This document shows, one piece after another, positions 1 to 13,900 of a stretch of 64,000 nt of DNA (its first letter is position 1; every line of letters starts with the position of its first letter). The notes beneath the pieces are model-generated. The model had not been told where the DNA came from. It worked only from the letters and a program-made list of their open reading frames with translations, and did not search any database. The translations under genes and the position numbers were made by a program. The DNA is from Hypomesus transpacificus. Lineage: Eukaryota > Chordata > Actinopteri > Osmeriformes > Osmeridae. Location of the stretch: assembly GCF_021917145.1 (NCBI RefSeq), contig NC_061073.1:15991840-16055839 (forward strand), given 5' to 3'.

Positions 1-2884
1 TCGTCATGACAACCAGACGAGCAGCCTGCTCCTTCTACAGTTCGAAGGCAACCAAGCTCCAGGCACTTTCTACATCAGTGAGTTAGCCGTCAGTGTGACC
101 TCTGCTCCTCGTGTTTCTATGTGTCTGCTGAATGTCATCATTTCCGCCTAATTCACAATTGTACTTGGTTTCAATCAGAGCTTCACTTCAGAAGTTTCTA
201 GAATGTCAGTAATTAGATTGGTTTGTAAAAAGGGCTTAGATGTACAGCCTCTGTGCCGAACAACACATCACCCCCCTCTTTTACATTTACATGTAGTCTT
301 TTAGCAGATGCTCTTATCCAGAGCGACTTATAGTAAGTACAGGGACATTCCCCCGAGGCAAGTAGGGTGAAGTGCCTTGCCCAAGGACACAACATCATTT
401 GGCACGGTGGGGAATGGAACCTGTAACCTTCTGATTACTAGCCCGATTCCCTAACCGCTCAGCCATCTGACCCCCTTTTTACTGTCTGCTGTGTGTGGCT
501 TGGCCTCCTTCGACCCCTCCCCTGACTCCCAGTGCCCTCCCACACCCTCCTCTCCATGGCTCTATTTCCACTCCTGTCCATTAACCTCACGTTCAAGTCC
601 TCCCTAAAGGAAGCGCCTGTTATTGGAGCTGCCATGCAAGCTAGCGCCGCACAAAGGCCCTCTACACATACAGCCAGGATCACTTGAGCGTAAACCCCCA
701 AAATAGGCACTGACCTCAAAGTAAGGACCAGGAAACAGGACACACGTAGATCCGCATGTCTTAGTGTGCCCTTCTGTCAGGCCAGGGCACAACGACCGTG
801 CTCTTACTATCATTCTGACACCATACCATGACTGCATTACACTTCCTCTAGACACACTTACACCCTCACATGTGCACTCGTGTCAAGATGCATCTATGGT
901 CTTAAGCTCAAATGTTATGGGCAGATGAGGCAGCAAATGTTTAGATGTGTGGGTACTGGACGTTGGGAATATAAACTGGGCACATAGCTCAAACAAAGCC
1001 ACAATACAACTTCCAGCGGATGAAATACAGCAGACTATATATATCCTCCGGGTAAATCAACTGAATGAACCTCTAAAGAAGTTGCATGTGCTTTTCAGCA
1101 TATATTGAATCCCATATCCTATCCATAAATAGAGGCCCATGTAATTCACAGCCTCTTACTCTATAGATTTGCTCTCAGAAACATACAAGCTATTACCCAC
1201 AGTTAAATGTTTCTAAGGGTCATGTTCTCTGTTTGTTGTGGAAGCCAATCTTCAAGTTCACCCATTAATTTAAATGTTGGCTTGTCCACTCCCAAACGTA
1301 TGTTCCCAGTAAATATATACTGAAAAGAGGAACCCTCTGGATGCCATGCTTTTTATAGTGCAGCGACGCTCTCTTGATTTGAGAGCTGCTATGGTAAAAG
1401 AGGCCCACCCAAGAGAGATCAAAGAAGCTTCTCTTTATTTTTCCCCTCAAACATACGCCCTTGCATAATTCAAATACATCTGCTCATTACTCCTCAAATT
1501 AGAGTATGGAGTGGATGTTTTTAGCGTCTTGGCACTCCAAAGCGGTGTTTATGTAGGACTGAAAATACACTCACTCCTACCTCCTAACAGCCGCTGAAAT
1601 CATTACCGCTGGCAGTAACTGCTGCTCCAGTCAGTCGTACTCAGTCCTCAGTGAAGTCCCCTTTAATGTGACTGCCCAGAACGGCAGGAGAACAGGGACA
1701 AGGGAGTGATGGATAGTTTCAGTGGCTGGTAAAAGGTCTTGAGAGGGTGATGAGGGAAGAAAGCTATTGTGTGGCGATAAGGTCATCAGAAAGTGCTTTG
1801 TTCTCTTTTCATTTGTTCATTTTGTTTGCTTTCATCGACCTTAAATTATGAATTTTACTGGACTTTGTGTTTTTCAAGTATTTATTTTTTACTCTGTACT
1901 GGTTGTCTTGGTGTTTTCCATTACCAGTATAACAACATTTTATACTGGCATCACTGAACAAAATATATATCTTATTTTTTGCAAAAAAAATGCAAATGTG
2001 TCACGTTTTGATTCTGATATGGTCTTCTAAAAGCAGTTCTTGTACGAGGGATCACAGCCTTACTACAAATTCAAATCAAATGTGTTTCTTCTCCACTGTG
2101 ATGTTAATGTCAAGTCTAGATGTAGTGTGACAGGGTCGATAGTGTCCTCGTGTTTGAACTGTGGGGGGGACATAAGGGGGGCTCTGTTGGGTAGGAGCAC
2201 AAATAGGCTTTTAGCTGGTGCCCGTCAGCCTTTCTTCCCCCAGAAGATTACATTGAGAAGCTAGAAATAAATGAACTTCCCTGGTGGTATAACATTGCCC
2301 GTCTCCCTAGAAATTTCAATACCCTTCAAGCCTTAAAGGGTGTTGTCATAGTAATGGAGGATAGTGGAAATAATGCTGCTTTACTGCATAGCTGAGCTGG
2401 CCCAAGCAGCCAATTCTCTCTACAACAAAAACATCAAGTCCTGAAAAAGAGAGAGGAAACAATGAAGAAGGTCTTAGGTTGAGGGAGGGAGGGAGGGAGG
2501 GAGGGGAGGGGAGGAGGAGGAGAGGAGAGGAGAGGAGAGGAGAGGAGAGGAGAGGAGAGGAGAGGAGAGGAGAGGAGAGGAGAGGAGAGGAGAGGGGGCG
2601 AGGAGTGTTGGGAGGAAGGGTGTCAGGGAGTGTGAGAGCAGGGGGGGATTAAGAGAGAGAGTTGTGTTGAGACAGTCAAGGCTGGTACTGTCTGCGTCTG
2701 TGGCCTCTGCCAGGCAGCATTAGAAGTTCTCACCCTGTATTATGTGGAGTGTGTGTGTATGTTCTGTAAGGCCAGATCCTGCTGCTTCCTGGGTAGGCTG
2801 ATGCTGAGGCCAGAGGTGGAGGGGGGGGATTGGTTGTGGGGGATGGGAGGTGGAGAAATGTTCCTCTCTCAGTCTCTCTCTCTC

Positions 2885-2932
<48 letters not shown>

Positions 2933-3009
2933 ACCCCTCTCTCTTTTTTCTTCTCTCTCTCTCCCTGTCTCTCTCCGCCCCTCTCTCTCTCTTTTTCCTT
3001 CTCTCTCTT

Positions 3010-3102
<93 letters not shown>

Positions 3103-3211
3103 CCTCCCCCCCCCCCCCTCTCTCTCTCTCTATCTCTCTCTCACCCCGTCGCTCTCTCTCTGTCTCTCTCTCTCTCTCTCTCTGTCTCCTCTCTCTCTGT
3201 CTCTCCCCCCA

Positions 3212-3275
<64 letters not shown>

Positions 3276-3304
3276 ACCCGTCGCTCTCTCTCTGTCTCTC
3301 TCTC

Positions 3305-3386
<82 letters not shown>

Positions 3387-5233
3387 CCTTGTGGTATCTG
3401 GGTGGCACTCCCTTCCTGACCAGCCTGTCATTTCGCTTCACAAGCGAGTCATTCAAAAGGAAGTCCACTACACAATGAAAAGAGTTTCTCTTGGGATTGA
3501 GCGTTATCTCACTGCCACCTGGTGATGATTGCTTTTCTGCATGTTGGCCTGCTTTTGTATGGCTTCACAAATTCTTTGACATTTTGTATGAGATTCTTCC
3601 CGGGCTGAAGGGGATGTCACTGACGGGATGTTTACTTTTTGTTCTTTCTAGGTGTGTACATTCTAATAGCAGTGGGGGCTGTGATGATGTTTGTTGGCTT
3701 CCTGGGTTGTTATGGTGCCATTCAGGAATCTCAGTGTCTCTTAGGAACGGTAAGTGTCCAGGAGAGGGCGCGCTCCTCCACATTTCTGAACAGCTCCGCT
3801 TAGCAATCAAAGCCCAAATATACATCCATGAGTGAAGGTTAAAAGTAAGTTGCTTATTGAAAAAAAATGAATGCTATTTTTTTTTCTTCTCTTTCAGTTC
3901 TTTTTCTGTTTAGTTATTCTCTTCGCCTGCGAGGTGGCTGCAGGAATCTGGGGTTTCATGAACCGAGAAACTGTGAGTCAGATCACACTCGCAAATTGTG
4001 TCCGATGCCAATCGTAGACCCACTTGTGTACTTACAGAAAACGAGCCACTCCAGGGTTTCCCGCGGCACTTTTCAGTGAAGGTGGCCGCCTAACCAACAC
4101 ACTCCTGCCGCCTTAACTACGTTGTCAAAATTCTGCGGGAAACCCTGCAATCTGAATGAAAGTGTGACAGGACCAGGAAGAGGCATTAGCGGGTTCCTTA
4201 TTCCCCAGTCACCAACACTTACGGAGAGAGTGTTCGTCCTCTGCATTGATTTCCTGTCAGGCTCAGACCTAACCAAATCTGTCCTCTGTGTTCTCCCCAG
4301 ATCTCCAAGGAACTGATCACCTTCTATGACTCAGCTTATATCAAGGCAGTGGAAGTATCCGATACGCCCAGTAAAAAAGCTGCCCTTCACGTATTGGAGG
4401 TCTTCCACGAGACGGTACCTAACCCTAACCCCAGGCTCTCTCACCTTAACCTGGGTTGACAATGACATTACTGTTTCAGGGGAAGGTGTTGAGGCTTTTT
4501 ATGTTGATGTGCTTGAGGAGGGTTGTAAAAAAAGAAAAAGGCTGACAGTTTTATGGCTATTCCCTTCCTCAGCTGCACTGCTGTGGGAAAGGAGATGACA
4601 GTCTTCTATTCACAGCAATCTCAAGCAATTTGTGCCCCAAAAAGTCTGTTGAGGATGCCTTATTGAAATCTCAGGTATGTTTGTGCCACACATGCAGTTT
4701 AAAGTTACAGCGTTTCCCATCTTTATGTATGTCCATTGAGGAAATAGGGGATTTCATGGCCACAATCTGAATAATTGTATGTTATTTTTCCTATATTTGA
4801 AATGCAGTCAGTATGTGTCACCTCTGCACGTTCACTGAAGTACTGTTCCCTGTTTGTCATGATAACTTGGCTGCTGCCCTCCTTCCTCTCCTACTCAGAG
4901 CTGTCACATTAAACTGAAGGATCTGTTCTCTGAGAAGCTCTACCTGATTGGCTTGGCTGCGCTGGTGGTGGCAGTCATTATGGTAAGTATCCCAGCAAGG
5001 CTTGTGTACTGTAGTTAGAAACTCCCACATGGTGAAATGGTGAAACACACCTGAGCCAAGACTACCTACTACCATAACTATGAGCTTGCAAGCCTGGACG
5101 AGATACCATGAAGTGCCAAATGTATAGGTTTAATGAATGCTTCCTTCTCTATGTTTAACCTCCGTAGATCTTTGAGATGATCTTCACCATGGTTCTCTGC
5201 TGTGGTATTCGCAATAGTACCCCCGTGTACTGA
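1..5233 (+). CDS. cd81: CD81 tetraspanin, 3' part (5' exon(s) outside window)
   Basis: Tetraspanin CD81, a four-helix plasma-membrane organiser that partners with immune receptors and other membrane proteins. Seven exons are visible: 1-77, 3652-3749, 3898-3972, 4301-4414, 4573-4674, 4899-4982 and 5168-5233 (stop 5231-5233). All have GT-AG borders and matching phases and give 204 residues; human CD81 has 236, so about 35 N-terminal residues with TM1 lie to the left. The first exon encodes the small loop (RHDNQTSS...). TM2 is [16 protein letters not shown], followed by [15 protein letters not shown] and TM3. The large loop has the tetraspanin CCG motif (LHCCGKG) and two further cysteines (NLCP, SCHIK), the four expected. 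TM4 ends in LCCGIRNS and the protein ends PVY. Identity is near certain from colinearity with CD81; whether it is the a or b fish paralogue cannot be told. Confidence 0.96.
281..475 (-). mobile_element. tRNA-derived SINE, antisense, in cd81 intron
   Basis: Copy of the window's dominant SINE, written backwards. It opens with the tail (TTACATTTACATGTAGTC, AGCAGATGCTCTTATCCAGA) and closes with the tRNA-like head. Read on the minus strand, the head carries a box-A-like TGGCTGAGCGG and, about 40 bp on, a degenerate box-B-like stretch. It is a retroposon, not a tRNA gene. Confidence 0.9.
2481..2597. repeat. GGGA / GGAGA purine microsatellite
   Basis: GGGA units pass into about 15 perfect AGAGG pentamers in the cd81 intron, roughly 260 bp upstream of the long CT tract. 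No coding content. Confidence 0.95.
2861..3388. repeat. Long (CT)n microsatellite in cd81 intron
   Basis: About 530 bp of nearly pure CT with short C-run and TGT interruptions and some duplicated sub-blocks (a CCCGTCGCTCTCTC-like piece recurs near 3146 and 3280). It ends about 260 bp before the exon at 3652. Long open frames across it (Ser-Leu or Arg-Glu repeats) come only from the dinucleotide. Confidence 0.97.
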
Positions 5234-5916
5234 GAACAGACTGGGGTCTGAAGTGACACACCGCTCAGAAACTCAAGACAAGAAGGGACAGTGACGTCAT
5301 GTTTGTGTGGTTGTGCCTTTGACTTTTTATTGTATTGTGGGACTACAGTTTGTACATGGCCCTCAGCGTTTTTATTGAAGAATAGAAATCCACTTTGTGT
5401 GTGATTGACAACACACCTAATACTGTTGCTTGAGTCTGTGTTGAATTCTTTAGAGTATTTCACATCGTGCAGTAGTTAAAGACAGATCATGCTTCATACT
5501 AAACATTTGTCGTCTCTTTTTTATTCCGTGTGAAGTATTTTGAAAGTTCTTTTATGGTTGTATAAACTGTATATATTCTTATTTCCTTTTCTTTTTTAAA
5601 ACATTGACTTGTCTGAAAATGTCACCTGGACAGTTTTGGTATACGTTTGTAAAGTACGTATCTTTGACATGAGCAGGGATTCATATGTTCAGGGTAACAC
5701 TGCCCCACTGTTATAAGCAAGTGGAGCTGTGTCAAGTAACAGTTCTACTTCTGTTTACCATTTTCTCACCCCTGTGTGTTTTGTTTTTCTAACATATAAA
5801 CTGTTTACTTTACAGTTTCTCCAACACTTTTGACTTCATCTGTCCCTCCTGTATAAAAACCATGATTTAGCGTGGATTTTGTTCTCTGTTGTTTTTAATC
5901 ATTGACAAATAGCACT

Positions 5917-5922
5917 AATAAA
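5917..5922 (+). terminator. cd81: cd81 polyadenylation signal
   Basis: AATAAA about 680 bp after the cd81 stop codon, in AT-rich sequence followed by a T/GT-rich stretch. It is the best candidate for the end of the cd81 3' UTR. Confidence 0.65.
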
Positions 5923-5945
5923 GATATTTTGGCTTTAACATGTTT

Positions 5946-7814
5946 GTGTTTATTGCTGTCTGAAGGCTAATAGTCAGTTTACCCTGTTTACGTCTTATAT
6001 GTGTGTGTACAATGAGTATACAATTTGTATGACCTTATTTGGTCCGTCTCTATAGATTATGCAGTTTATTGTGGTATGTTCAGCATTTTCATTATTCACC
6101 ACTAGAGGGCAGAGTAGTATCAATGGCATACGCCAGTGGTGCAACGTTCAGTGCTGTTACTTTTATCCTCTGTCATTTACACAGCGGTTTCCACAGAGCT
6201 AAACATGGTTAAAGTGTTTTTTTCTTGTCTGCATTCAGAATTAAACCCATGCCAGTGTACCTAGGTTGAATTTGGGAGTTGAGTATATCCACATAGCATT
6301 TTACAACCACTACAGGCCAAAGCACAACAGAATACACAGCTATGGGTTCACTGCCCAGGTTCACTTATATTCATTATATTCATTAAACTTTGAGGGCACT
6401 CTAATGATAACCTTTGAACAAAAGGAACAAAAAGAAAACCAATGTCCAAACTCACACACCTCTTCTTAGAGACGAAGAGAACACACCCAGCTTCACTTGT
6501 TTGAAACCAAGTTGTGGAGATATCCCTCCCCACCTATTTAATATGACTTTTACCTGAAAAAAAGCAGCTGCCACACCTATATGACTCCTTTCCTTCATCC
6601 AGAATGAAATACAGAACATTCTGTTTGTCTTGTTTTATTCAAATGAGTTATTACCATGAGCCTGTCCTACTGAGAAGTAAGGGGTGGATAACATTGCTAA
6701 CAGCTCCACCCTTATCTCCCAGACGCCCACTCACTCAAACACTCACACAAACACACACTCACACCAACACACCAGTCAGAAACACCCTTGAATATCTGGC
6801 TTCTGCCAACCTGATGCAATACTTCCCATTGCTGTCATTAGTAGCAACACATACGTGAAATCATCTTATACCTTTGAAACAATATCTGATACCCTATCTA
6901 AAAAATAGAACCCTAATAAGGAACAGTGTTCTGCAAACAATGTAAACAGGGGGGTAGTTATAGAGTATAGTTATAGAGTATAGGTGCGATACTGCTGTCA
7001 ATTTTCTAGTTGTCTCTCTCTCTCTCTTGCTCTTTCCTACTCTCTCTTTAAACTCTCTTCATTTGTCTCCCATTTACAAGTGATGAATGCAAACACCATC
7101 CTCTTTTTGAGTCATTACTCTCTGTTTGTGTGTGTGTGTGTGTGTGGGTGTGTGATTATGTTACAGTTCTGACAATGTCTCAGTAATGAACTATGTTTGG
7201 GGCAGGAAACATTTGGGGCGTTGACTATATTAGTCTATAACCTCATCACTTAAAACATTCAATCAGACCCCATCGAGCCCATCTATTGACACAGCAACTT
7301 ATCACAGCCTTCTGTATCTGTAAGCCTTCATGGTAAGTTATGCATTTTCTGTTGTCTACTGTCGCTAGATGTTTTCACGGATTAGGATTGTTATTTATTA
7401 GTAATGTTATCTAGGGGCAATATTAACATCTCACAGCGTAGATAATTGTTGTTATTACAGTCAGTTTTCTTTAAAACTTAAGAGGCCTACTTGACAGGAC
7501 GTCTGTGAGTCCAGCCGCTCTTCTAATAAACACAAAAAAGAAGGGATGAACTTCAGGACTGTAGGACTACAGTAGGCCTACAATTCCATCGTGAAGATGT
7601 ATAGAATTTTTTTTTGCTCAAATACATAAATCAATTCATGTGTTTTTCATCTGTCATGGTGCACCCGTCTGAGAAAAAACGACCTCCCTTTTGTTTTACC
7701 TGGGTCAGGTATTTCAAGGATAGACTCCACCCCGTTGTTCAATCTAGTCCTGCTCGGCGTAGTCATTTTCCGAATTGCATTTTTACTGAGCAGAGAACAG
7801 CAACTACGAGACAA
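5946..7814. other. Intergenic, cd81 to pkp3
   Basis: No convincing exon on either strand. It contains short simple repeats (ACTC/ACAC near 6730-6775, TG near 7125-7150) and AT-rich single-copy sequence. Short open frames here have no family resemblance and no splice context. The pkp3 promoter and 5' UTR should lie in its last kilobase, but I see no clear TATA box. Confidence 0.6.
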
Positions 7815-7817
7815 GGA

Positions 7818-7862
7818 CCTCAATATTTATTGATAAATACTTAAGTATTTATAAATTGAGGA
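7818..7862. repeat. Imperfect palindrome just upstream of pkp3 start
   Basis: The left arm CCTCAATATTTAT and the right arm ATAAATTGAGG flank a perfect central AAGTATTTAT inverted pair, giving a 45-bp AT-rich hairpin-capable sequence. It ends 52 bp before the pkp3 ATG, so it is in the 5' UTR or core promoter. Confidence 0.6.
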
Positions 7863-7914
7863 CGGTCGGGGAGTGCTTGGAACTTTCCGATCTTGTGACT
7901 TACCAAATTCCACA

Positions 7915-10900
7915 ATGAGTATCTCTACAGAAAACGTTTTTTGCTCCGCTCTACAGCCCAACACCTCCGTCAGCACGTACGCGGTCCCCTCTGAGAATCT
8001 TCTCGGACATGGGGGGACTTGGACGGATGAGATGGCCAGAGCAAAGAGGGTCCAACAGCAGGTTCAAATGAGGATCGCGGAGAAATCCAGCCATTCGCTT
8101 CCTCGACAGAACGGTACAACAGTAAACTCTGCTTCCTCAGGTAAGATTCAACCAGCCTTAGGCTACAACGTCGCTCTCCAATTTCACTAATACCTGTCAC
8201 TAAAAATTTCGCGTAGAACGAATGATTCAAGTAGGCCCAGTCTCGATGTTTTCTAATAGACCGAACATTCTAAGGGGTTACGTGCGTGTTCACCTGCTAG
8301 TAAGTGTAAATGTGTGTGTGTGTGCGTGCGTGTGTATGTGCGTGCGTGTGTGTGTTTGTGTTTTCAAACCAGTCAGCTTGCTCGTTGTTTCTCACATCTA
8401 AGAAAGTTGAAGAAAATGGTACCATTTACTTTTAGAGTGAGCTGGACCTAATAAATAATACCCATTGCCTTCATGCTTTCCACCAACGAAAGGGGTTAAT
8501 GTTTAACACTCCAAAACAAGCATTTCTTTCATGAACTCACAGATAACTGATTTGAATGAAAGTCTCAGAGGGGTCAGGTTTCTGGTCATTTAAAGGAAGA
8601 AAGTTCAAGGACACCTGCTTTTGAGGTGTGTAGCCATGTCAAAGAATTCGTTTCAAAGCCCCATTGGCAGGGACAAAGCAAGCTGAATTTGAGCTTGTTA
8701 CGTGAGATGTCCAGATGAAGGACTTTTACGTTTTTGGCATTAAAATACTTTAGACTTGATGATGCAAGATTGTAAAAATGCAATAACAAGCAGCAGTCTA
8801 AGGAAATGTGTATGAACAAGATGTAATTTGGGAGTGCACTTTGGCATGCAATGAGCATTGTGATTGTTTTTTTATCAGTTTGACTTGCTTGTTCACGTAC
8901 TTAACTTGCTTATAGTATTTTGTTCACTGTATTGACATACATTACAGTGCATGTGTAGTGTGTAAGCAAAGACTATGGTCCAGTGAATGATCTACAGAGA
9001 GTAATGGATTTTGCCCCAGAACAGGCATTATTTCTGGTACAAGGCAGGATCCTGATAGAGACCACTCTCTGTACCTGCTGTTTCTGCTGTGTGGAATTTA
9101 AAAAGGCACGCAAGTCCTGGTATCCAGGTGAACAGCCTATAAACATGCCATCAATCTGTCCTCCTGTTTGTTACTTCAAAAGCGCGCCTCAGCCACCTAA
9201 CCCTAAAGCCTAGAGAAACTGGAGATTTGGACGTCTGTCCATCAACCACCAGGTGTACGACTATGCCCTGGGTTCTGCTGAGGGACAATTAGCTTAATCA
9301 GTCAGACAGTAATATCACATCCAGCAGATAGCCGATTGTCTGTAGAACATTAGGGGGAAATATCTTGTGACAACAGTGTTCATAATCTGAATGGATTTTA
9401 GGTTCCGGTGTAAGCTTATTAAAATTGTATGAACATTGAAAGAGCATTCACAGATGGACACCCAGAGGGGAACATTTGCAACTATGCATTCACAAGAAGG
9501 ACTAACCGCTTTTCATACAAGTTACAACAGAGCAGGTGATCAACAGAACAGGAATTCTGATTGGGCTCTTGGTTGGGAGGGAAAATACTGCATGTGTAAG
9601 CGCTTGCAGGTTGTCATAGAACGACTAGGGCTGTGCCAGGGCGTGTCTCCTTTTCTTACCGGTTCTTCGTCTTTCTTCTGTTGCCGTGCCTTAAGCCTTG
9701 TCAGCCAACCCTGGCCCCTCCCTTTCATTTCTCACAAATAATTACATTCTCACTGTACAAAGGACTTGCTGAAACATGAACAATTTGCCATGTGATCAGA
9801 TGATTCATTTTGTTGTCCTCATTTCTTCCCCACATGTTGCCCTTGACAGGATGTTACATAAAAATATCTTCTAGTCATTCAAAATATTTTAGGCACCATA
9901 AGAAGGCTTGCTCACTATCACTCCCCCCTTTGAACAGTGTACACAATGCCTCAGGCTTTCAGATCATGGTTAACAGTAGGTTATTTGTACACATGGAAAA
10001 TGACATCTACAACAACTGACATTTTGCCCCTGAATATGACATTGTATTGAGACAAGAGTCCTGATTTTGAGTAACCAACAATGGCCGGGTTTCCCAGATT
10101 CGCTCTTAGAACGTTCTTAAGAAGATGTTAGCGGTAAGAGCTTCTTAACAAATCTGGAAAACCCGGCCAATGTCAGTGAGCTGGTTGTCTTCTGCTCCTG
10201 ATATGAAGTGTGTTCATGCCACATAAGGTCTCCTAAGAGCCCGGGGATTGTTGCTGTCAGTGCTGTTCTAATGGAGGGAGTCTGACAGAGTGTAGCCAGA
10301 GTGTAAGACTGGTGCAAGAACAGCACATAGAGCACACACTGCTAGCATTGGGTGACCCAGTGAGGTCATGCAGTTCAGCAGATCAGGTGTTGAATGTCTG
10401 GCTGTGACGGAATTGTATATGTTACTGCATTCCATGAAAATATTTGTATAGGCTAGTGTACTATGGTCTCAGTGGCTGACAGATGTGACACAATTTATGG
10501 GACTTGTGATCCAGCCAACCTTTTCTGCTTTACAGCCTAGTTGGTACTGTACCTAGAACCTTTTCAGGTCATTAAGCTTGTTCCGGAAGTGCAACTCCCA
10601 AATGTCCTTTTGAAACCACTTAGTCTTTCTAGATATCATCATGATAAAGAATATGATCCAGCTAGAATCATTCAATCAGTAGGTTTTATAGAAATCTATA
10701 AACTTTAGAGAAACAATTGTCAGAGGGTTCCTCTACTTAAATAGCCAATTGTACTGTCTTAGCTTCATAATCTGTCATAATATCGCTAATAAATGCATTT
10801 ATTTCAAGCAATATCCATATATCTTTATTTCTAGAATATGGTGGTTCTTCAACTATGAAATACTCGACCTACAGCCCAGGGTTCAGCTCCAAGTCCTATG

Positions 10901-13900
10901 TGAATACAACCTCCAGGCCAGTCATGGTGAGTAGAACAGACCCACATCTCAAAGCAAAACAACCACCCGTGTTCAAACCTGTCTGCTTGCATGACTCTGT
11001 CCTTTCATGAACAACTGATACATCACTGTCGTTCAGTTGGTTTCACACAGCCTAGTCACCCTCTCTGGGGTCCACTAGTGTGGTATTTCACACTCCCCTT
11101 CTAGCCCGTTCCGGGCCTTAAGTCCTCCCTCTAGATTCCATCCTATTTCCAGTAGCACTGGAGAACATTGTAATGCTTTTACACTGTAGCCAATCACAGA
11201 CAATTCCAACAAGATGTCTTGACTCATCAAGCCTCACAAAACAGTAGACAGACACTTTTCCTTTTAAATGTGATTCACCACTTTTTGTCAAACTCACACC
11301 TACAGTTGAGCAACCTTGTCACCATAAGTGAAAGACTTTCACTTGCGGCAATATAGTCTACGACATTCCACCACTCCCTTATTGCGATGACTCACGCTGG
11401 TCGTGTTCTACCTTGTGTTGACTCTTGCTTTTACATTTACATTTAGTCATTTAGCAGACGCTCTTATCCAGAGCGACTTACAGTAAGTACAGGGACATTC
11501 CCACCGAGGCAAGTAGGGTGAAGTGCCTTGCCCAAGGACACAACGTCATTTGCCACAGCGGGGAATCGATCCGGCAACCTTCTGATTACTAGCCTGACTC
11601 CCTCACCGCTTAGCCATCTGACTCTTGCTTTTTCCATTCACCCAGGCTCCCCGGATGTCCCAGACGCTTCAGGGTGGCTTCTCCTCCCGCTCAGCTGTAG
11701 ACATGGGCCAGTTCCAGAAGATGAGCATGGGGGGCGGAGGTGGAGGAGGCGGGGGCGGTAGTGTGTACCACCATGAAGACATACGTCTAGGGGGCTACCA
11801 GGGCACCAGGCAGCAGGTGGTCCCCATGACCCGCACCCTCAGCAGACCTGATCTGGAGACCATGTCTCTGCGCTCCATGCGGCTGCAGACCCTACCGCAG
11901 CAGCCCTCCCCAGTGACGACCTGGATGGCCCAGGACGGCAGTGAGGGCAGCCTGATCTCAGACCGTGACGCCGCCTTCGTCCGCCAGCCAAACTACAGCT
12001 CCGTCAACAGCTACAGCTCCCAGATGAGGCAAGGTGGGGGCTCCGTGAGTGGGACCCTGGTCCGTGGTGGAGGCATGGCTGCAGGGGAGGGGGAGATGAT
12101 GGTCCAGACTCACTCCTTCAAGGGCCCAGCCTACCGCACCATCAGCCGGATTAACAACAGGAACAACCGCATGAGCATGGGCTCCATGTCTGGGGGCTCC
12201 GTGTCTGGGGGCTCCGTCATGCAGCAACAGATTTCGTCCGCGGGCAGTGCCTATGGAGGGGAGGAGTTTATCATGCCTTCCGGTTCCCAGAGCAACATGA
12301 TGATCATGCAACAGCGACCGACCATGTCCCGCGCCATGTCGCTTAAGAGTGTCCACAGCGTGGGCAGGGGTATGGATGTCGTGGACGGGATGGACTTCAC
12401 TGGTAGCATGAGTCACCTCAACGGGTAAGACACGACCATGGTCATCACCACTGTCTCAAAGCTCCATCTGTGCTGAAACACACAGCATTGTTTTGTTAAA
12501 TTGACAGAGTTCCGAAGGGTGAAAACTTCAAATTACACAGTATGGCTAACCCTTCCCCTCGACAGTAGAGTGAACAGACTGAAATTCAATTGGAACAGTC
12601 TATGGTTTATCTAAATCTATTTGATAGGTAGGTAGATGACCCTGTGTAAACAAGTATTGCACAGTTGGGGCGAGAGCTGAAATGAGAACTGAGAAGACTT
12701 CAGCGTCAGTCTTCTCAGTTCCTTGCTTCTGTAATATTTTACCCCTGAATTACTGTGTCAGAATTAACCCGGAATTGCACAGAAAGCGAAACATCTTCAG
12801 AACTTTGGCAGTATCTGAGTAATGGTATATCAGGAAGTTTAAGTGTGAGGTTTCAGTGAGAGAGTGTGTGATGAACATTTCACATGAGCTGTATTTTGAT
12901 GGGGCTCCAAAGTGGAAGGACTGGTTTGGGTGTGTCACTAGGGCAGTTTCAGGCTTCATATTTTGTTCAACAACCTGAGGTTAACAAGACCACAGTGGGA
13001 TGAAATTAATACAAACACACAGACACACTATTATACATTACACTCGTAAATCATTATATTTTTCCGGTTGTTGACGCGATTGTCAACAGCATTCTGTGGA
13101 TTCTTGCCATACACCTGTTAGCCAATGAAGTAACTCATTTGAGGGTTTCGGGGTCTCCTTTTACTGAACAGGATCCAGAACCTGGACATGCCCACAGCCA
13201 TTGCTTACCTGACTGACTCTGAAGCTAACGTCCAGGTCCTGGGTGCAGCGTACATCCAGCACGAGTGTTACAACAACAGCGATGCCAAGAAAGAGGTAAA
13301 AGGATCAACTGCCATCTTGGTCTTCTTTGTCTGATCTTAAAAAAAAAAGAAGGAAATCTACTGCGTGTCCACAAATAAGCGTACATCATTAAAATAATTA
13401 ACAGTTGAACACAAACCTGTCCGATTCCCTCTGAGACTGCGTGTTTTTTGTTAAAGCTGCACAGAGTTTTAACATCAGACAACTCTCCCTCTCTTCTTCG
13501 CCCAGGTGCATCGCTACAAGGGGATCCCTGAGTTGGTGAGGCTCTTCAACAGCGACAGTGAAGAGGTGCAGCGCTACGCCACCGGGGCCATGCGCAACCT
13601 CATCTATGAAAACATGGATAACAAAGTGGCCCTGATCAATGGGGACGGGATCCCAAGCCTGATCAAAGCCCTGAAAGAGCACGACGACGAGCTCCGCAAA
13701 AACATCACTGGTAGGATGACCTTTTACATGTAATCATTTAGCAGACATTCTTACCCAGAGCGACTTGCAGTAAGTACAGGGACATTCCCCCCTGATTCAA
13801 GTAGGGTGAAGTGCCTTGCCCAAGGCCACAACGTAATTTGGCACGGCCAGGAGTTTGAACCGGCAACCTTCTGATTAATAGCCCGATTCCCTAACCGCTC

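Noticed and set aside
2744..3525. Overlapping long open frames of Ser-Leu or Arg-Glu repeats
   Set aside because: They are translations of the CT dinucleotide in several frames, with no start context, splice logic or homology.
11958..12416. 152-codon antisense open frame in pkp3
   Set aside because: Shadow of pkp3 exon 3; repetitive His-rich composition mirrors the sense codons.
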